Shown in pieces: positions 1-8,381 of a DNA stretch of 64,000 bases. Position 1 is the first letter of the stretch. Each line of letters opens with the position of its first letter. The position numbers were made by a program, and so were the translations under genes. This stretch comes from an uncultured Eubacteriales bacterium. Its GTDB lineage: Bacteria > Bacillota > Clostridia > Peptostreptococcales > Anaerovoracaceae. The notes under the pieces were generated by a model. The model had not been told where the DNA came from. It saw only the letters and a list, made by a program, of their open reading frames with translations, and did no database searches. The DNA lies in NCBI GenBank assembly GCA_902798745.1, contig CADBXM010000003.1:1-64000 (forward strand). Reading direction: 5' to 3'.

Positions 1-1
1 C

Positions 2-154
2 ATCACTGAGGACATGACTCTCAGGATGGCTCTGACAGACGGATGGACGCTCCTCATGGCAGCTATCCTCCTGATCCAGGCAGTCATCGCAGTGATCGCT
101 AACAAGTCAGATGAGGAAAACGAAGAAGAGATGACAGAAGCAGCTAACGCTTAA
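2..154 (+). CDS. C-terminal end of a membrane protein (5' end outside window)
   Basis: An open frame enters from the left edge and ends at TAA (152-154), giving the last 50 residues of a protein. It contains one hydrophobic stretch (WTLLMAAILLIQAVIAVIA) followed by an acidic hydrophilic tail (KSDEENEEE), as expected for the last transmembrane helix and cytoplasmic tail of an integral membrane protein. A strong plus-strand terminator follows at 213-247. The family cannot be named from this fragment. Confidence 0.6.
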   Translation: MTEDMTLRMALTDGWTLLMAAILLIQAVIAVIANKSDEENEEEMTEAANA

Positions 155-212
155 TAGAAAACAGATTTCAACACAGACTCCAAACTCCTAATACATGGGA
201 TGTTCTCCCAAG

Positions 213-247
213 CGAAACCCCGGCTGAAGAGCCGGGGCTTTGCTTTT
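213..247 (+). terminator. Rho-independent terminator of the leftmost plus-strand gene
   Basis: CCCCGGCT (218-225) pairs with AGCCGGGG (230-237) across a GAAG loop and is followed by CTTTGCTTTTTT. The T tract lies only on the plus-strand side, so it ends the plus-strand gene rather than the minus-strand gene that finishes at 253. Confidence 0.85.
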
Positions 248-252
248 TTACA

Positions 253-1179
253 TTATTCTTTATTATCCATGGTTCTTGCTTTCAAACCATATTCTCTTTC
301 AAGGGAAAGAGCCAAAGGCGTATCGTTTGTAAAATATGAATCGACATTCATGTCGATCGCTTTTCTGATCGACGATTCCAAACTGAGCGTCCATGCGCTG
401 AACTGCTTGCCTCGGTCGTGTGCCGCACTGCAATTTTCTTCAGTCATGAGGCCTCTGTCGAAACTTACTGAAATGTTATCGACATACGGCATCTCAAGAC
501 TTTCATAAAATGACTGTTGGCTCTTGCAGACAAAGAGTTTTGGCATCTCCGGGTACTTTTCATCCAGTATCCTCAGGACATCTGTATCAACGGCTTGGAC
601 AGTTATGATGTCTTTAAACCCATATTTATCTACGATACTTTCAAATGCTTCGATAGTATCATCGTCTAAAGTCTTTAATTCGATATTATAGTTAATGCTT
701 TTTCCATATTTATCAAACACTTCTGACAACCTGAGCACTTTATCTCCTTCGAGAGTTTGCAGTCCATCTATCTCTTCCGCAGTCATTGATGAATATGAAG
801 CATTGACGCCGGTCATATGTGACGCGTTCAAGTCATGAGACAAAAACAAAACACCGTCTGACGAGAGGACCAGATCCATCTCAATATTTTGTGAACCGGC
901 ATCTATGACCTCATCATATGCTTTAAATGACTCTTCATAAGGCCCTTCGATACCTCTATGAGAATAGACATGTGAAGCGATAGCTCGCTCCTCCTCTTCC
1001 CTCTCCGCTGCAAGTCTTGCCTTTTCTTCCTGTTGACGTAATTCTTCAGCCCTTTTGAGTTCTTCCGCTTTTTTGATTTCGTTATTGATCTTTGCCCTGT
1101 GTATCAGCAGTACAGATAAAGCCGTAACAGCTATAAGCATAAGCAAGATCAGGCAAATCAGTTTTTTTCGTTTGTTCAT
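253..1179 (-). CDS. Membrane-anchored glycerophosphodiester phosphodiesterase-like protein
   Basis: A 308-residue protein with an N-terminal transmembrane anchor (about residues 7-26), a charged coiled-coil linker (about 32-66) and a GDPD-type TIM barrel. Visible GDPD signatures are SHRG (His74, Arg75), EMD (Glu100, Asp102) and SHD (His115, Asp116). In known GDPD enzymes these give the catalytic acid/base pair and the metal site. The C-terminal AWTL and FTND patches fit the barrel end. It probably acts outside the membrane on glycerophosphodiesters from phospholipid or teichoic-acid turnover; the substrate is inferred. It is transcribed alone, since a terminator separates it from the upstream minus-strand unit. 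A paralogue with the same architecture lies at 24105-25052. Confidence 0.85.
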   Translation of the reverse strand: MNKRKKLICLILLMLIAVTALSVLLIHRAKINNEIKKAEELKRAEELRQQEEKARLAAEREEEERAIASHVYSHRGIEGPYEESFKAYDEVIDAGSQNIEMDLVLSSDGVLFLSHDLNASHMTGVNASYSSMTAEEIDGLQTLEGDKVLRLSEVFDKYGKSINYNIELKTLDDDTIEAFESIVDKYGFKDIITVQAVDTDVLRILDEKYPEMPKLFVCKSQQSFYESLEMPYVDNISVSFDRGLMTEENCSAAHDRGKQFSAWTLSLESSIRKAIDMNVDSYFTNDTPLALSLEREYGLKARTMDNKE

Positions 1180-1204
1180 TTTAATTATGCAGCGTGTTGT
1201 TATG

Positions 1205-1238
1205 TGAAAAAACCGAAGTGCTGTTTTCCAGCACTTCG
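1205..1238 (-). terminator. Terminator of the sensor-kinase/permease unit
   Basis: On the minus strand CGAAGTGCTG and CAGCACTTCG form a 10-bp stem (1214-1238) with a GAAAA loop, followed by GGTTTTTTC. It lies just after the small membrane-protein gene ending at 1246. Confidence 0.9.
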
Positions 1239-1245
1239 ATGTGGG

Positions 1246-1563
1246 TTACTTCTTGATCAGCCTCGCGTTCATCTTATACACAGGATGATATTTCAGCCGA
1301 ACCTCCTGGCCTACTGCAAGATCATCGGTCGGATTTGACAGTATGCCTTCGACTTCATCTCCATCCTCTGTTCGATACCGAGCGTAGTAGCAAATATCTA
1401 TATCATTTGCGTCGCCCGTATCTTCGATACGTGAGATGACTCCGGTGGTCTCAATACCGTTTTCTTCGGTCTGCTTATTCATTCTCTTGGAAACAATGAG
1501 TATGATCAGGCAGACTACCGCGAACACAGCCCACGCGATATAAGCATTCTTGTCCATTATCAT
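1246..1563 (-). CDS. Small membrane protein, DUF3592-like
   Basis: A 105-residue protein with one N-terminal transmembrane helix (about residues 8-24), then a soluble beta-rich part containing TTGVISRIEDTG, a YRTEDGDEVEG patch and VGQEVRLKYHP. This order (helix, TG-x-I strand, GxxVxVxYxP end) matches the DUF3592 family, whose function is unknown. Its start overlaps the stop of the permease-kinase gene by 4 nt, so the two are translationally coupled. A terminator follows. A link to the signalling proteins upstream is inferred from the coupling only. Confidence 0.7.
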   Translation of the reverse strand: MIMDKNAYIAWAVFAVVCLIILIVSKRMNKQTEENGIETTGVISRIEDTGDANDIDICYYARYRTEDGDEVEGILSNPTDDLAVGQEVRLKYHPVYKMNARLIKK

Positions 1564-4361
1564 TCCCCTTTTTCACTCAGCACATCCTTGAGCGTCTGCG
1601 TAAGCACAGCTATATCGACAGGTTTTGCGATATGCGCCTGCATGCCTGCATCATTGGCAGCCTGTACATCCTCAGCAAAGGCATTGGCTGTCATTGCCAC
1701 GACCGGCACGCTTGCTTTTTCCTTATCATCAAGCGCTCTGATCGCCTTTGTGGCCTCGTAGCCGTCCATCACCGGCATCTGTATATCCATAAGGATAAGA
1801 TCGTAATGACCGCTTTCAGCTTCTTTTACCATGTCAAAGGCTATTTGTCCGTTGACCGCAGTCTCCACGTCGAAGCCCATTTGGGTGAGTATCATATTCG
1901 CTATCTCCATATTGATAGCATTGTCTTCAACAAGCAGCAGCCTCTTGGTACTGAAATCGACTTCGCTGCCTTCCGCCACCTCCGCAGCATTTTTCTCTTC
2001 TTCAGGCAGATCGCTCTCAGAAGCAAGCCTGAAGCGCAGTCTGATCACGATATCGGTACCGCTTCCCGGTGATGTGATGACCTCAATATTTCCGCCCATC
2101 ATATCTACCAGGCTTTTGGTGATAGCAAGTCCCAGACCGGTGCCCTCTATACCGCTTACGGTAGAGCTTCTTTCCCTCTCGAAAGCATTGAACATCTTGT
2201 CCGCAAAATCCTTCGACATACCGATACCACTGTCTGACACACGCATCTCATATGACGTGTAGCCTTGATCAGAGGAAGCCCCTTCCCAAAGAGATACATC
2301 GATCGTACCGCCTTCAGGAGTGAATTTGTAAGCATTGCTGATCACGTTCATCAGCACCCTCGTAAGATTCTTTTTATCACACCATACATACCTGTTCTTT
2401 ACCTGGGAGGTATGCATGCCAAATTCAAGTCCCTTCTCTTCCATTTGGTTCTGGAAGAGGTCATTGATCTCAGAGAAAAGCTTGCACAGGTCGGTCGGTA
2501 CATATTCAAGCTCAGTCGTCCCGCTCTCTATACGGCTCATCTCGAGTATGTCGTTGACGAGGTCGAGCAGATGCTTCCCGGAAGCCTCGATCTTGCTGAG
2601 GAATTCGTGCAACTTATCGGTATCGTTCTCTTCCTGGGCCAGATTTGTGTACCCGATAATAGCGTTCATTGGTGTGCGGATGTCGTGTGACATATTGAAC
2701 AGGAACTGGCTCTTCGCCAGACTGCTCTCGACCGCGCGTATCTTCTCACGCTCTATTACCTCATGCTTTTTCCTCATGAGATTCTGGATATGCATCATTA
2801 TGGCAAGACCGGCGAAGATTATCACCATCACGATGATGCCGTTTACAGTAAGAGTCCTTTCGATCTTATCCCCATCAGCGGCTGCAATACTTTTTGCCAT
2901 CCACATGAGAGATGAATAAATGAGCAGCGCGAAAAGCACTATGCCAGAAGTAGAAATACCTGTGAACTCTGAAAGGGCCGTCTCGTTCACGGTCCTCAGA
3001 TAGAATACAAATCCAAGCATGCACCAGAGAGCCAGCATCAAGAATGCCTGCGAACCCATGGTCTCGAAAGCGCTGAGATGCGGCACTATCTGTACTAACC
3101 CAAGCACTACGGATATTACGGTGCCGATAAAGCCAAGAGTCTTTGGTTTGCGTTTTCCCTCAGCCTTTCCTATCTTAAACGTGGCAGCGGAAACATAGCC
3201 ATAGCCGACTATCGCTCCAAATGAAGTGATGTCCACAAACCAGTTCAACGTGTTGCGTCCAAGCATTGAAAGAATGACCGATATGACCATGATGAAAATG
3301 ATGCTCGTCTTGGTATCTGTGAACTTTTCGGATAGTATATGGTCCTCTGCCATGGTAGACAGCACTCGAAGCGCAGCCCTGTATGCACCGATGATACCTG
3401 TAAAGATAGCTGCCAGAGCTGTAATGGTTATGACCGCTACACCGGCGGTCCCCATGTAAGCATGAGCCGCAGCAAAAGAAGGTACAGACTCAATGCCTTT
3501 GATATCTCCAAGTGAAGAAAGATAATCAGTCCATCCGGCATAGCCGTCAGGGACAAATGTTGACGCGCATACAGCAAGTGCGGCATAGACCAGCCCGGCC
3601 TCTATTATCGACGCGTACAGCGGTTTCTTTACCTTCTTAACGGGGAATTTGAAATGAGCGGTGTCGAAAGACACGACATCGAATCCGATGAATGCCCACG
3701 GAGCTATTACCACAATGGAAAGGATCTCATATAGCTCGCTGGATCCTGTTATCCCATATGAGCTGGCGGCTCCGTTTGCGCCGATATGAGGCAGGCAGAC
3801 TATCAGGATCACTGCCGATCCTGCCACCATTATGAACGCAAGGACTCTGAATATCCCTTGAAGCAGCGGTTTTGCCACTAAAAACATTATGCCGACACCG
3901 GCAAAGGCTGCAAATGAGATCAGCACCTCGAACAGATATATCTCATTCCCTGCTATGTTGTAATGGAAACCTGGTAAACTCGACCCGTCTGCAAGAGTTC
4001 GCACTACTATGAAGATCGCCGTGCCGTTAAGGAATACGACCGTCAGATATGAGAGGCATAGGAACCACGATGAGAGGAACGCATGGTCAAGACCAAAGGC
4101 CTCTTTTGTATATGAGTACACACCTCCCGTTCCCGGGCTTCGTTTCATCAGGAACGCGAAATTGGCCGCGATGATCAGCATGATGATCACGCTGATACCC
4201 ATAGCGATCACCGTTCCGACTGCCCCGGCGGCTGGCAGGAATGTGGTTCCGGGCATCACAAAGGCGCCCCATCCGACCATGACGCCTATCGACATCGCGA
4301 ATACGTCACTCTCACTGAGGTATTTATCAAGTGCTTTTACTTTTCCCATTTCCCTTTTCAT
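1560..4361 (-). CDS. APC-family amino acid permease fused to histidine kinase and receiver
   Basis: A 933-residue fusion. Residues about 15-455 look like a complete APC transporter: the unwound TM1 motif GWGAFVMPG, the GTGGVYSYTKEAFG loop and the TM6 patch PWAFIGFD. Two more helices follow (about 472-525). Next come a HisKA dimerisation domain with H-box MSHDIRTP (His559), a HATPase with N-box NVISNAYKF and G boxes SGIGM and GTGLGLAI, and a C-terminal receiver with VEDN, phospho-acceptor Asp859 (LMDIQMP) and Lys913. The likely job is sensing substrate occupancy or flux, as proposed for CbrA-type transporter kinases, although CbrA uses an SLC5 module. No phosphotransfer protein or DNA-binding regulator is adjacent. 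It starts 3 nt after the stop of the upstream kinase gene. Confidence 0.9.
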   Translation of the reverse strand: MKREMGKVKALDKYLSESDVFAMSIGVMVGWGAFVMPGTTFLPAAGAVGTVIAMGISVIIMLIIAANFAFLMKRSPGTGGVYSYTKEAFGLDHAFLSSWFLCLSYLTVVFLNGTAIFIVVRTLADGSSLPGFHYNIAGNEIYLFEVLISFAAFAGVGIMFLVAKPLLQGIFRVLAFIMVAGSAVILIVCLPHIGANGAASSYGITGSSELYEILSIVVIAPWAFIGFDVVSFDTAHFKFPVKKVKKPLYASIIEAGLVYAALAVCASTFVPDGYAGWTDYLSSLGDIKGIESVPSFAAAHAYMGTAGVAVITITALAAIFTGIIGAYRAALRVLSTMAEDHILSEKFTDTKTSIIFIMVISVILSMLGRNTLNWFVDITSFGAIVGYGYVSAATFKIGKAEGKRKPKTLGFIGTVISVVLGLVQIVPHLSAFETMGSQAFLMLALWCMLGFVFYLRTVNETALSEFTGISTSGIVLFALLIYSSLMWMAKSIAAADGDKIERTLTVNGIIVMVIIFAGLAIMMHIQNLMRKKHEVIEREKIRAVESSLAKSQFLFNMSHDIRTPMNAIIGYTNLAQEENDTDKLHEFLSKIEASGKHLLDLVNDILEMSRIESGTTELEYVPTDLCKLFSEINDLFQNQMEEKGLEFGMHTSQVKNRYVWCDKKNLTRVLMNVISNAYKFTPEGGTIDVSLWEGASSDQGYTSYEMRVSDSGIGMSKDFADKMFNAFERERSSTVSGIEGTGLGLAITKSLVDMMGGNIEVITSPGSGTDIVIRLRFRLASESDLPEEEKNAAEVAEGSEVDFSTKRLLLVEDNAINMEIANMILTQMGFDVETAVNGQIAFDMVKEAESGHYDLILMDIQMPVMDGYEATKAIRALDDKEKASVPVVAMTANAFAEDVQAANDAGMQAHIAKPVDIAVLTQTLKDVLSEKGE

Positions 4362-4364
4362 TTA

Positions 4365-6851
4365 TCAGTTTTCCGATTCCCATATCAGTTCTTCGAGAGT
4401 ACGATAGAGATGTTCAGGCTCCACAGGCTTGGATAAATGGGCATTCATCCCCACTTGCAGCGATCTCTGTACGTCCTCATCGAAGGCATTTGCTGTAAGC
4501 GCGATCACCGGTACTTTCTTGGCATCGTCTCTGTCCAGCGCGCGTATCGCAGCTGTCGCTTCAAGACCATCCATCTCAGGCATACGTACATCCATAAGCA
4601 CAGCATCGAAATGGCCCTCTTCGCTTCCCGAGAACAAATCAAACGCGACCTTGCCGTTTTCGGCATGTTCTACTTTGATATCCTTTGCCTCAAGTATCTT
4701 CTTCATTATCTCAGCGTTTATGACTATGTCTTCAGCAAGCAATATGCGCCTGCCGGAAAGATTAACACGCTTCTTTTCTTTGAGTAACCCTATTCTGTTC
4801 TTGCGCACGATGCGTTCAAACTCGTCAATAACATTTGAAGCAAAGAGCGGCTTGGCAAGGAAGCTGTCTACACCTACATGCAGGGCCTCGTCTACTATCT
4901 CTTCCCAATTGAACGATGTAAGTATTATGACTGTCGTTTCGCTGTCGTAGCGCTTGCGTATCTCGGTCGCTGTCTCGATACCATCCATTTCCGGCATTTT
5001 CCAGTCGAGCAATACCAGGTTGTATGGTGTGTGCTTTGTATGCTGCACTTCGAGCATTTGCAGAGCCTCCGCGCCGCTGAGACATGTATCCGCGAATATG
5101 CCAAGCTCTTCGAGCACTATCCTTGCGTGTTCGGCAGCGATCTCTTCATCATCTACTACGAGCACTTTCATTTCTTTTGGATCGATATGCTCATTCAAAA
5201 TCTCCTGATGCTCGCAGTTCTTAAGGCTGATCACGACAGTGAACTCAGTTCCTTTGCCTTTCTCGGATGTGACCGATATAGTGCCGTTCATCAGTTCCAC
5301 TATATTCTTTGTGATCGCCATGCCCAGGCCGGTGCTGCCGTATTTGCTGCTACGACTGCTGTTTTCCTGTGTAAAGGAATCGAATATCTTAGGCAGGAAT
5401 GACTCATCCATACCTATACCCGTATCCCTTATAACGAATTTCAACGTAGAGTGGTCTTCAAAGGCGCCTGTACGTTCGACATCGAGTTCGACCATTCCCG
5501 GGGCATCAGTAAATTTTATCGCATTCGAAAGGATATTGAGGAGCACCTGCTTGAGCTTCATATCATCGCCTATATAATAGTCCTGTACTCCGCCCAAAAG
5601 CCTGCACTCGTATTCGAGGCCCTTCTCGTTGCATTGCGACATTACCATGGTGTTGATCTGTTCGAGCATGGAGCGGAACGAGAACTCTTCCTTCCGCAAT
5701 ACGAGCCGGCCTGATTCGATACGGCTCATATCGAGAATATCATTGATCAGTCCCAGCAGATGCTTGGCGCTTCCTCCTATCTTCTCGAGATACTCCTTTG
5801 TCTCATCATCAAGATTTTTGTTTCTAAGCGCAAGGCTGTCGAGTCCAATGATCGCGTTCATCGGAGTACGGATCTCATGGCTCATGCTTGACAGGAACGC
5901 TGTCTTGGCCATACTGGCTTGCTCAGCAACTTTAAGCGCGTCAGCGAGCGCTTTCTGCTGCTGCATGGACTTGCGCATCTCCTCGTCTATATCCGTGAAA
6001 CCTATCCCGATGGCGTGGACGAGCCCATCTGTGCGATCCTCGATATGACGCACACCCGCCATCCTGAGCATTGAATATTTCTCTTTTCCGCTGCCTGTCT
6101 CAAGGAATCTGTACTGAATGATCGGCTGTTTGAGCAGCTCTCTGCGTATGTTTTCAGGATCGATGAATTGCAGATACCCCTCGCGATAGTTCTCGTGGAC
6201 ATGATTGTACGCAAACTCTGTAAATGCAGGCGTGAAAGCAAATCTATCTCCGGGCTTCGGCGCCTCTTCATGAGTGGCTTCACCCTCATAGCAAACAGCC
6301 TCATCCTTATCCAGATCAACATAATAGACACTGCGGTAGTCTGAAGACAGGGCAATCAGCATGCTATCCTGCATCTTCCTTTGCTCTTGTTCCTCAAGCC
6401 GCCTTTTCTCTTCCGCCAGCTTCTTTTCAAGTTCTTCCGCCTTGCGCCTTTCTGTAATATCCGAAATGAATACATAATAAAGACCGCCGTGAGTCTCGCT
6501 TTCGGCATAATGACCGTAGTCGTCGATCCAGCGCACTTCTCCGTCTTTGCGGATTATACGGTATTCGGCATGATCGAGTTTTTCCTCGCTGTCCTTGATC
6601 TGTTCACCGATAGTATTTTCGATGTTCTCATAATCGTCGGGATGCACCATGCCCTTGAATGTATAACCAGTCATGGCTTTGAAATCCTCAAGATCGTCAC
6701 ACCCGTAAATATCGATGACCGCCTTATTGACATACAGAAGTTCTTCATCGCCCTCAGACTTGTATATGAAGAAACCGCCCGGCATGTAACTGCCGATATC
6801 TTCAACGATCGACATTGCAGCTTCATCTAGTTCAAAATGTTTGCCAAACAT
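4365..6851 (-). CDS. PAS-domain hybrid histidine kinase with two receiver domains
   Basis: A soluble 828-residue sensor. It has a PAS/PAC domain (about residues 15-135, ending FISDITERR), a coiled coil (about 137-165), a second PAS-like region (about 170-290), and HisKA with MSHEIRTP (His325). HATPase boxes NILSNAIKF, DTGIGM and GSTGLGMAI follow, then two receivers with acceptors Asp616 (LLDWKMP) and Asp754 (LMDVRMP). I start at the ATG at 6849-6851 because GAGGTGGG lies just upstream; the longer GTG start at 6872 would place that site inside the coding region. It is the first gene of a three-gene unit with the permease-kinase fusion. No output domain is present, so the downstream partner is unknown. 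Cross-phosphorylation with the neighbouring kinase is plausible but inferred. Confidence 0.88.
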   Translation of the reverse strand: MFGKHFELDEAAMSIVEDIGSYMPGGFFIYKSEGDEELLYVNKAVIDIYGCDDLEDFKAMTGYTFKGMVHPDDYENIENTIGEQIKDSEEKLDHAEYRIIRKDGEVRWIDDYGHYAESETHGGLYYVFISDITERRKAEELEKKLAEEKRRLEEQEQRKMQDSMLIALSSDYRSVYYVDLDKDEAVCYEGEATHEEAPKPGDRFAFTPAFTEFAYNHVHENYREGYLQFIDPENIRRELLKQPIIQYRFLETGSGKEKYSMLRMAGVRHIEDRTDGLVHAIGIGFTDIDEEMRKSMQQQKALADALKVAEQASMAKTAFLSSMSHEIRTPMNAIIGLDSLALRNKNLDDETKEYLEKIGGSAKHLLGLINDILDMSRIESGRLVLRKEEFSFRSMLEQINTMVMSQCNEKGLEYECRLLGGVQDYYIGDDMKLKQVLLNILSNAIKFTDAPGMVELDVERTGAFEDHSTLKFVIRDTGIGMDESFLPKIFDSFTQENSSRSSKYGSTGLGMAITKNIVELMNGTISVTSEKGKGTEFTVVISLKNCEHQEILNEHIDPKEMKVLVVDDEEIAAEHARIVLEELGIFADTCLSGAEALQMLEVQHTKHTPYNLVLLDWKMPEMDGIETATEIRKRYDSETTVIILTSFNWEEIVDEALHVGVDSFLAKPLFASNVIDEFERIVRKNRIGLLKEKKRVNLSGRRILLAEDIVINAEIMKKILEAKDIKVEHAENGKVAFDLFSGSEEGHFDAVLMDVRMPEMDGLEATAAIRALDRDDAKKVPVIALTANAFDEDVQRSLQVGMNAHLSKPVEPEHLYRTLEELIWESEN

Positions 6852-6892
6852 AAGCCCACCTCTCGGTCGCACAATAACACGTTTATATTATA
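6852..6892 (-). promoter_or_regulatory. Promoter and ribosome site of the hybrid kinase unit
   Basis: The minus strand has TATAAT (6887-6892 on the plus strand) about 35 nt before the chosen ATG, and GAGGTGGG as ribosome site. The -35 hexamer at 17-nt spacing is weak (TTCTTT). Confidence 0.5.
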
Positions 6893-6918
6893 CACGAAAA
6901 TGGATACATAAAGAACTA

Positions 6919-6949
6919 CCGGGGAATCAGTTCAGTTCTGATTCCCCGG
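6919..6949 (-). terminator. Hairpin downstream of the NCS1 permease
   Basis: CCGGGGAATCAG (6919-6930) and CTGATTCCCCGG (6938-6949) form a perfect 12-bp stem with a 7-nt loop. On the minus strand it is followed by TAGTTCTTTA, a poor T tract, so its strength as an intrinsic terminator is uncertain. Confidence 0.55.
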
Positions 6950-7001
6950 CAGCCCGATTTCTCGTAGAGAGGTATTTTTATGGTTTTCTTTTTTCGTTCA
7001 A

Positions 7002-8363
7002 TTACTTTTCGAAGATCGTGCCTTTTCTGAATGGTTCAGCTGCTGGCAGATACTTCATGAGCAGGTAATATGAAAGGCCTGCAGGAATCAGGCTTGCATA
7101 CCAAGAAACTGAGAGGAATATGTATGCTACGATCGCGCCTATAATGATGGCGATAACTCCAGCCCAGTTGATTCCCTTGAAGTCACCCTTCAGGTCATAG
7201 AACATATTGATGTCGAGTTTTCTCTTCCTGAGAACGTAGTAGTCAATAACCATTACCGCGAAGATAGGTCCGAGGAATGCCGAATAGAAGTGGATAAATC
7301 CATCAAGTCCGCCGGCTGAATCCGCTGTGACCAGCTTCCAAGGCATAACAACTATCGACAGTACACCAACGATAACCGTAGCGAGCTTCCAGTTGACCTT
7401 GAAGGACTCCATCAGAATGTATGAAGGAGGTACGATGTTGTTGAGTACGTTTGTCGAAACCTGAGCAAATGCGATGAAGAGCAGTGTTACGACTGTGAGA
7501 GATTTGCTTCCCATTGTCTCTGAGAAAACTACAACAGGATCCGAGTTACCTGTAGCTGTTGATACAAGGAATCCAATGAGTCCCATGAATACTGTTACAG
7601 GGAGGATAGCCATTGTATAGAGGCTTGTAGCCTTAGGGATCTTAATGTCTGCTGTAGCGTTTCTCGCATAGTCGGAAGCGTTGATGATCATTGTTGCGTA
7701 AATTCCGAGGAATGAAGTAGTAGCCGCCCAGAATGGAAGACCCCATGTTCCTTCGATGCCTGCAAAAGCGTTATCAAGCTCTGCAGCGAACTTTGTCTTT
7801 ACAATGAAGAGCATGTAGACCAGGATCACGAGGATGAAGATGCAGGAGATATTCTCGAGCCACTTGATTCCCTCGAATCCGTTGATCGCAAGCACTACCT
7901 GCAGGATCGTGAATAATGCGAATACCACAGGAAGGTTGTCGAATCCGAAGAGGATCTTAAAGCAGCTGTTGATAGCGCCCGCACCTACCCAGCTCTGGAA
8001 GCCGAACCAGACGATGGCAGGAAGTCCCCTGAGGATTCCCGGGATCTTTACGCCTGTGTTACCAAAGCTTGAGCGGAGCTGAACAACGAAAGGAATTCCG
8101 TATTCGTGACCGCATTCACCGATCAAAGCGAGTGCGATTGCGATTACGAGGCATCCGATTGCCATAGCAATAATAGCCTGAGGTACTGTCAGCACTCCGA
8201 TAAGTGCAGCACCTGTCGAGAATGTACCGATGGATACGCAACCACCCATAAAGCTGGCTGTGTAGGATGTAGGTCCCAAAATTCTTTTTTTAGTAGGCTG
8301 AATGTCTATATCGACATTTTCTACCAACTTGGGATCGAGCTGTTTGTTTTCAATAATGCTCAT
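7002..8363 (-). CDS. NCS1-family permease, probably allantoin or related purine product
   Basis: A 453-residue, about 12-helix membrane protein of the nucleobase-cation-symport-1 family. Typical NCS1 features are the TM1 region (TASFMGGCVSIGTF), the RSSFGNTGVKIPGILRG loop followed by AIVWFGFQSW, and the TM6 patch WGLPFWAATTSFLG. Known members carry cytosine, uracil, hydantoins, allantoin or thiamine. The gene follows allantoinase by 18 nt in the same direction, so allantoin is the favoured substrate (inference). A strong ribosome site (AAAGGAGG) precedes the ATG. Transcription probably comes from the promoter upstream of allantoinase, which carries one of the shared operator-like sites. Confidence 0.85.
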   Translation of the reverse strand: MSIIENKQLDPKLVENVDIDIQPTKKRILGPTSYTASFMGGCVSIGTFSTGAALIGVLTVPQAIIAMAIGCLVIAIALALIGECGHEYGIPFVVQLRSSFGNTGVKIPGILRGLPAIVWFGFQSWVGAGAINSCFKILFGFDNLPVVFALFTILQVVLAINGFEGIKWLENISCIFILVILVYMLFIVKTKFAAELDNAFAGIEGTWGLPFWAATTSFLGIYATMIINASDYARNATADIKIPKATSLYTMAILPVTVFMGLIGFLVSTATGNSDPVVVFSETMGSKSLTVVTLLFIAFAQVSTNVLNNIVPPSYILMESFKVNWKLATVIVGVLSIVVMPWKLVTADSAGGLDGFIHFYSAFLGPIFAVMVIDYYVLRKRKLDINMFYDLKGDFKGINWAGVIAIIIGAIVAYIFLSVSWYASLIPAGLSYYLLMKYLPAAEPFRKGTIFEK

Positions 8364-8381
8364 TTTTTAACCTCCTTTTGA

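Noticed and set aside
6852..6872. GTG start at 6872 for the PAS hybrid kinase
   Set aside because: The ribosome site GAGGTGGG lies inside that extension and is correctly spaced for the ATG at 6851.
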